From: Tubulanus polymorphus
Taxonomy: Eukaryota > Nemertea > Palaeonemertea > Tubulaniformes > Tubulanidae
Assembly (NCBI RefSeq): GCF_964204645.1
Contig: NC_134030.1
Location: 5,206,278 to 5,270,277 of the forward strand
Direction of reading: 5' to 3'
DNA length: 64,000 nucleotides
Every line of letters starts with the position of its first letter. The stretch's first letter is position 1. A program made the translations under genes and the position numbers. The notes below the pieces were generated by a model. It ran no database searches. It was given only the letters and a program-made list of their open reading frames with translations, and was not told where the DNA came from. Below are positions 57,959 through 64,000 of the stretch, in pieces.

Positions 57959-60900
57959 TAGATTTACCCAGATCTCCCGCTATGTCTGAACCTGAAAACC
58001 TGTTTTTAAGGACAGTTTCATTGAATAAGGACAGTAGTATGCTTCTGAATGCTAGGTGTAATTAATATTCAAGTGAACAGTGATATGCAGTGATATTTTT
58101 GCAGAGAAGTTGGATGAGCTGTAGATTATTTGTATAATTATATTATATTATCAGAATTTTCACTGAAATCTTGTGGTTTTGGATTTAGAATCAGTTTCTA
58201 CCTATTGCTTAGTTAGCTCCGACAAAATCTGATGATTCTTAGCCTTAGAGCGTATTGTAGTTTAATTTTCATTTTGATGGAATGATTTGACACGATTTTG
58301 TCCGTGCAACGTTATGAAAGCTGGGCGTAGAATCTGAGACTAATCTGTATTACTAGCTCACTAGCCTCGGCTGAAGCAATTACTGGTAAGTCGAACAGGG
58401 TCCCTACGACTCCTTGATTCTTTAAAAACTCCTAAACAGAAAATGCTTTTAAAGGTTCTTGAAACTCCTTTGATTTGAGCAAAATGCTAGAAACTCCTTC
58501 AATTCTGAGAAATATGCAATTAGAAATGTTTGTACATACATGTAGTTGTACGGTGAACTATGCCTAAATTGGTGCAGTTGGGACCAGGATTTTCTCTTTA
58601 CCCTATTAGGCAGTTATGGAATTAGAAACCGACTTAAGTAAGTGTCAAGGATAAATATTTGCTAACAAAACCACTGAATTACTGGTTTACTGAGAAATAC
58701 ACAATACCAATTAATGATGCGGACACTTCCTCGAAATTTGAAATTTTTTCCATTAAAACGCCATGAAGACTCCTTATATCCAGCAATGTAATAACCAATC
58801 AGTAGGGACCCTGTTGAAAATTTGCGCCGTAATTGTTAATGACCTGGCATATGAAGATGAGTGAAGACGAACAAAATCCAAAAATGCTCCGGTTTGTATT
58901 CCTGAAAAAGGCAACGATTTCGTCCTATTGTTGTTATCACTTTCAGTTTATTCATTGTGCTGAACATCTACTGTATATAACAATGAGGTCTTGTTCAATA
59001 GAGTTTGTGATTTTTTCAATTACCAGAAAAATGAGATCACAGGATTACAGAACAGAGGCAGGATAAAGTGTAAATTAAAGTATAATAATGTATGTAAAAA
59101 TGCATTGGTTTTTATTAAAAACTACCAATATAATCAAATGAATGTTGTCGCTTTGATTGAATTTAGGATCCCGAGATGTTGTAATCATGGACTACCGTAT
59201 AAACTAATTATTAGAATTTTAGAGCTCTGGTGTTTTGCGTCTTTATGTATAAGATCTGGGGTCGGGGATGAGGATTAGATTTCTTTATAAGAAAAATCTG
59301 CAAGTGGTAGCCTCTACTTTGTTATCCCAAAATACGTATACTCCTGCGCCCAGTTTCACGAAAAAGTTTTAAGCCTAACACGGCTAAGTTTGAATTGTCC
59401 TCATTGAAAACATGAAGTACGAGATTGGCAATTTCACCGTCAACAATTTGAGTGAAACCTGGTCCCTGAGTCCCCGGGTTCACGCACAGCTAAATTTTCT
59501 AACTTTTACAATTCGGAAAGTCATTTGATTTAGGACGGTTGTCCCAACGACTCGAAAGTCCTATCGGCCAGGGCCACCCAGCCCATAATGTAATTGATCA
59601 TCGGTTTCTTGCTGTAAATAACAGACTGGATCACATTGCCCTATAGATGGCGACACTTTCTCATCGTGTAATGGCGTCTAAATAAAGTTCACGCCAAGTT
59701 GATAAGTTCATCGCGGGAATACTGGTTATTTTCGTCGTCGGATCTTACAAAACATAAGTGTTCAGGAGCGGATAGAATCGTTAGGTCAGGGTAAGTACAA
59801 TGATGTTGTTGTGCTTCGATGTCGTGCTTTAAATGAAGCGTCAATTCGATTGAAGTGATGTACAAACATTCCAATTTTACACCAGGGCAGGCTATACGTC
59901 GGTTTGTAGGAATAATATCGTAGATAGATAGTTAAGACTTTTGCTTATCTCTCAGTTCTCAATCTATCCTTTTTAATGTTCCGGTATAGTTCTGTTCGAT
60001 ACGGATCAATACATTTTGGCGTGGTAGCTGGTAGATTCTGTTCTGAAAAAAACAGTTCGTAAGTACTTTTTTGTTAAGGAAGGCAGTGGATGGTAGGGTA
60101 GTAGCTAGGATTCTAAACAGGATATTACACTTTTTTAAGCAGGAGCAGTAGAGGTCAGCTTGTTAGGGTAGAATGCGAGTAGAGTTAGTCACTGTCAGCA
60201 GCCAGGCTGTTCAGTTGGTTTTGATGATGTAATATTTCAGATCCTGCAGATTGTCAAGTTGATGCTACTCTCACTACCTACAGTAAACCTTATCATGTTT
60301 GAATGTTATTTAGTTTATGTGAGCAGTATCTTTAGAGGGTTGTATCCACATTGTGTATTTAACAAGATTGTCTGTTATCAAAGGGTGAAGTCCCTGGCAG
60401 CATCGGGGTGAATGGCCCCCAAGTAAATGTTGTAATCGAGTAAACCTTAGAAAGTAGTGACATTCTTCAGGCTTTTGAGAATAGTCAATTTTGCAGTCTA
60501 ATTAATAATCAGGCATTTCAGGCTGACGTTTTGAAGAAAGTGTTTGGCGAGAGTGTCCAGACCCCTAGATTAATTCCTGGTCTGGTTAGATTTATACTTT
60601 GCGGAAAAGTAAGGCCCAAAGGGTTTTAATGTGCTACTGAACTGTTCATAAATCTCAATATTCCTATGGGGAAATTGAAATGAATAAGCTTTGAAAAAAA
60701 TTAATGTTTTGGAAGGCAGACATGAATACAAGAGCACAGACAAATTTATGTTATTATTTTGTCATCTATCTCACTAGAAGGTTATAATGGCCCATATTTT
60801 AATCATCTTTGAATTGGAGGTTTAACCCAGTTCGTTCGGCAAAAAAAAACAACAACATTAATTTGTATGGGAAAACCTTGTCAAACAATGCGTAGGCTGA

Positions 60901-61107
60901 ATAGGAAACGGGTTGGCCTAGTTTTCAAACAAGGATGAAAGACTTCATGCTGGTTTGATGACCGTGACACTCAGATAGAAAAAAAAAGACTTGTCATTTG
61001 ATACAAGCTCTAAAGTGGCTGCTCGGGCGGTTTGGTAGTAAATTGAGAAGGATATGCGTTGTTAGATTGTTTCATCTCGGGTTTCTGTTAAAATGTTTTT
61101 GCAGAAA
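57959..61107. other. Non-coding interval, TOMM40 3' flank and STAT-like 5' region
   Basis: No coding exon seen over 3.1 kb. A GT donor context (CAGG/GTAAGTAC) near 59790 could end a 5' UTR exon of the STAT-like gene, whose first coding exon has an acceptor (TTTTTGCAG) three bases before its ATG. A short inverted-repeat remnant lies at about 59346-59468 (GCGCCCAGTTTCACGAAA / GTGAAACCTGGTCCC). Confidence 0.45.
59346..59468. repeat. Short inverted-repeat remnant
   Basis: GCGCCCAGTTTCACG at the left and GTGAAACCTGGTCCC at the right are imperfect inverted repeats about 120 bp apart. Probably an old MITE; no duplication seen. Confidence 0.4.
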
Positions 61108-62154
61108 ATGAGTCAGTGGGCCAAAGCCATACAACTGTGTGGGGCCGCCCTCCATGAAGTCTACTCTATGCAGCGATTTCCAATCGAGGTCCGGCATTAC
61201 GGTGCAACTTGGATCGAAGCTCAGCAATGGTAAGTTACGTTTTTTTTTCTTCAGTTTCAGGGTATCGCAATATATCCTCACGCGACGCGAGTGAAATTTC
61301 ATCTCAGTTTTATGGCGTCTGACTGATCTTCAGCTGCCGCAGAAGTACTTCGTAATCCGACACCTATCGACTACTGGTACTTCAAATTCTGGCCTAAGGA
61401 ATTGAAAATAATATCGAAATTGAAATCGAAACGAACGCATTAAAATTTCCTGCATTGCATGACATCCAATATCTTCCTACCTTCGCGGGTTTGGTGGATA
61501 TGAGTGAGAGGTGGTGGATTCTAACCTCACCAAAACCCATGCTATTCTTCTTTCAAACGGGGAATTTGTGGCCACTGACCTGGAAACTCGGGGATTGAAA
61601 ATTCGATAAATTTTGCGAAAAAGCTGTTAAACTCAGGGCTTGGTTTTATAGACTGGTGTTACCTTTAACCCGGGGGTTAACTCAATCGATAATGAATTGC
61701 TTTAACAATTAGTTAATGGTAATGCCACTCTATAAAACCGGGCCCTGGAAATCGGATAGGCTAATTGACCACTGTTTCTTCATGAATGCATGAAGAGATT
61801 TCTATTCACCTCAGATTCATTCTGACTTTGATGTTAGGAATATGTAAATGGAGGAAAAGTGCGTCCACCCTGCATCGGTTTTCCCTGACTCATTGATTGA
61901 ACAACGTCAATATCGACATCGTGCCTATTCGCGAAAACTAAGCCGTCTAAAATATAAGCAGATCATTTTCTCATAAATTTCGATGTATTTTTTCAAGGGC
62001 CGACATCGACGAACAGAATCCGGTGCACGAACCGTTCGCCGTCAATTTACTCGAGGAAATGATCGGATTACTGGAAAAACAAGCTGCTGATATTGATCAG
62101 GCTGGCGATTTCATCAACAAAGTGAAAATTCAACAGGCAGCAGTTCAGTTCAGG
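61108..62154 (+). CDS. STAT transcription factor (STAT5-like), first two coding exons
   Basis: 5' part of a gene that continues past the right edge of the window. Exons 61108-61229 and 61998-62154 join (TG/G, phase 2) to give 93 residues: MSQWAKAIQLCGAALHEVYS, QRFPIEVRHYGATWIEAQQW, ADIDEQNPVHEPFAVNLLEE, and then IDQAGDFINKVKIQQAAVQF. FPIEVRHYxxxWIE is the diagnostic STAT N-terminal interaction domain, and the pattern (Q.L.G.AL at the start, W-A-D/A-ID--NP at the exon join) is nearer STAT5/6 than STAT1-4. The protein would be a latent cytoplasmic factor activated by JAK tyrosine phosphorylation. A TTTTTGCAG acceptor three bases before the ATG implies a 5' UTR intron. The coiled-coil, DNA-binding and SH2 exons are not in the window; intron 2 exceeds 1.8 kb. 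Confidence 0.9.
61635..61750. mobile_element. Short MITE in STAT-like intron 1
   Basis: Inverted ends CAGGGCTTGGTTTTATAGAC and CTATAAAACCGGGCCCTG enclose about 110 bp rich in TTAAC motifs. Non-coding. The target duplication is not clear. Confidence 0.65.
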
Positions 62155-64000
62155 GTGAGTACCATCATTTTTTTCATAGATAATTCATACACTAATGACA
62201 ATCTGCATCCTTTTCAGACATTCACTTTTTTAGTGTTTAAGTCTCGACAGCACTGAATCTATTTCTGGTCTGGCGTTTGTAGTTCATTTTGTCGGGGGTG
62301 GATCTTGGCAAATCAGAAGGCCGGGGTTCTAAAGGAAAGAATCAGTATTTCTCATTGGGGACACCCCCTCGATGTTAGAAAATGTTTGAAGCAATGTTTC
62401 TAAAAGGATGGGGGTCAAATTTGCAGATTTAAGGGATATATCTCTTGACAAGAAATTAAAACCTCATTGGAAAGGCAGGGGTGTACACCTCGAAAAGTAC
62501 ATGGGTGCAATGAATGCTGGACTAAAATACATGAGGAGAATGAATGTCTGACGCGATCGGTTCAAGCTACAGATTGACGCCTGCATAAACGGTGCTATGT
62601 AGATATAGGCCTACTAGCATCAAATGACGATGGCCGATTCGAACGATCCCTTTTTCCAGCGGCTGGCTGCGATTGGTCTCGGTTGCGGCGTCGACTAAAA
62701 AAACTCCTCGTTGAAGCTTCGTTTCTGGTTTAATTCGATCGGCACTCATCTCTCACGTCCATCAATTCATCAGTAGAAATGAAATGAATGTATCAATAGC
62801 GGGGAACCGACTTCATTCATGAGCTAACTAACCGTTGATCGCTCGTTGCTATTTTAAATGATTCATTGCTTTAATGTAGATTGCTTATTGCTCATTAGGA
62901 CACAACCACCACCTCCGCATCCGTACGGGTATGAATCAAACGGTAGTAGCCACCATGCACGCCTCTGTGTGTACGCGTATATACGTGCTGGATGTGAGTC
63001 CACACTTCCTGGAAATGTCGTCGATCGACCCGTTTAAAAAAATAGCTCGCGTGTACTTTTCGCTCGGTGGTCGTCGGGAGATTCCTGGGAGTTTGAATTC
63101 GTCTACAAAATAATGTGAAGGGGCGGATTCTTGCGAATGTGTACTCGACAACATTGAAGAGTATCGCTGGAATTTCCTTTTGTCAACATTATTTAGCGGA
63201 ACTAGCTCCGTATTGAAATCCTTTATAAATCGATACACAACAACTATTCGTCATTTCGGATTATGCCGTTGTGCCAATGAGCAGTATCTGCGCGGTGGCA
63301 TTCCGTTTTAGAATTGCTCGGCGATATGATGTAAAAAAGAAAGCACCTACATAAATATGTTGACATTCTTAATTCTAAATTTTATCATTGATAGCCATGG
63401 TTACCGCGAGTTGTTACATACCTTGATCGGTCGGGGGTCTGAATATTAGGTTTCATGTACATGCACATTTATGCAGATATTTTAGATATGATTAAAGGGA
63501 ATCTGGAAAGGCCTACTGATTGAAAAGTCTGATAACTACTTAGTTTAAAGATTTCCCGCAAAAAAATGAGGTTGTTCCGAAGTAAGGAACATGCCCATAT
63601 GTGTTGTTAAGAGCACATAGGCTCTCTTCCGTCCTTGTCAAGGGGAGTGCTAACCGGCTCTCCTTTTCTACAACACACTCTAATTGACAGCGTTCTGTCT
63701 ATTATATACATGTAGTATATGAAGGGATCGACTCGAACGGTGTTTTTTCAACGTGTATCTTTGAAAAATACGGGGGTGTTTTCTGGGCTGCGACTGTTCG
63801 CAATTTATGAATCTTGGTCGCTGAATTTTCTGCGATATTTCGATATGAACAGAAATTTTCTTGTAGATCGAGATATTACTGACTGTCACGCTACGGCTTA
63901 TGATGATTGATCGTAGTTATTCCCATACATGGCTTCAATAGCCGCGGACAATGCCATAATAGCTGGGGGTCTTTTTTCCTGTGACCACATTATAACGAGC
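62155..64000. other. STAT-like intron 2, no exon recognised
   Basis: No continuation of the STAT domain was found on the + strand. The open frames at 62567-62749 and 62936-63238 have no family resemblance. Nothing else supported. Confidence 0.5.

Noticed and set aside
1-64000. CRISPR arrays, operons or bacterial defence loci
   Set aside because: The window is intron-rich animal DNA; no regularly spaced repeats with unique spacers were seen.

Overview
This is animal nuclear DNA. Almost every gene is split by short GT-AG introns, the products are metazoan (STAT, death-domain TNF receptor, annexin, SLC6, class A GPCR), and the intergenic DNA is AT-rich with many short non-autonomous transposons. 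The gene set fits an invertebrate, most likely a spiralian (mollusc, annelid, nemertean or similar); I cannot name a species. Exon chains were assembled by hand from splice signals and reading phase. Ten complete chains total an exact multiple of three; three genes are incomplete (the MFSD6-like 5' end, the TNF-receptor start codon and the STAT 3' part).

Layout. 1-4218: probable intron of an MFSD6-like transporter whose last seven exons run to 7428 (+). 8710-12638 (-): SLC6 neurotransmitter/osmolyte symporter. 13431-15832 (-): flavin-containing monooxygenase. 17092-21124 (-): TNF receptor with cysteine-rich repeats, one membrane segment and a death domain. 22070-23056 (+): intronless class A GPCR. 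24585-39798: three SLC49A4/DIRC2-like MFS transporters, copy A (+) facing copies B and C (-, -). 42848-45748 (-): annexin. 46128-49061 (-): DZANK1-like protein with a Fn3-associated module and a Lys/Asp-rich middle, divergent from prefoldin subunit 5 at 50024-51841 (+). 52782-54626 (+): unrecognised 253-residue protein. 55392-57958 (+): TOMM40. 61108 onward (+): first two coding exons of a STAT5-like gene that leaves the window.

The genes are a housekeeping and signalling mixture with no shared pathway. The one gene family is the SLC49A4-like trio, which keeps a common exon framework but carries one exon that is almost identical between B and C while its neighbours have diverged. The most unusual DNA is in the repeats: two inverted-repeat elements with unrelated ends but the same tRNA-like core; hairpin elements flanked by 14-bp direct repeats, one with a hammerhead-like core motif; a fold-back element with a tRNA-like B box in each arm; and a self-complementary TATG/CATA microsatellite.
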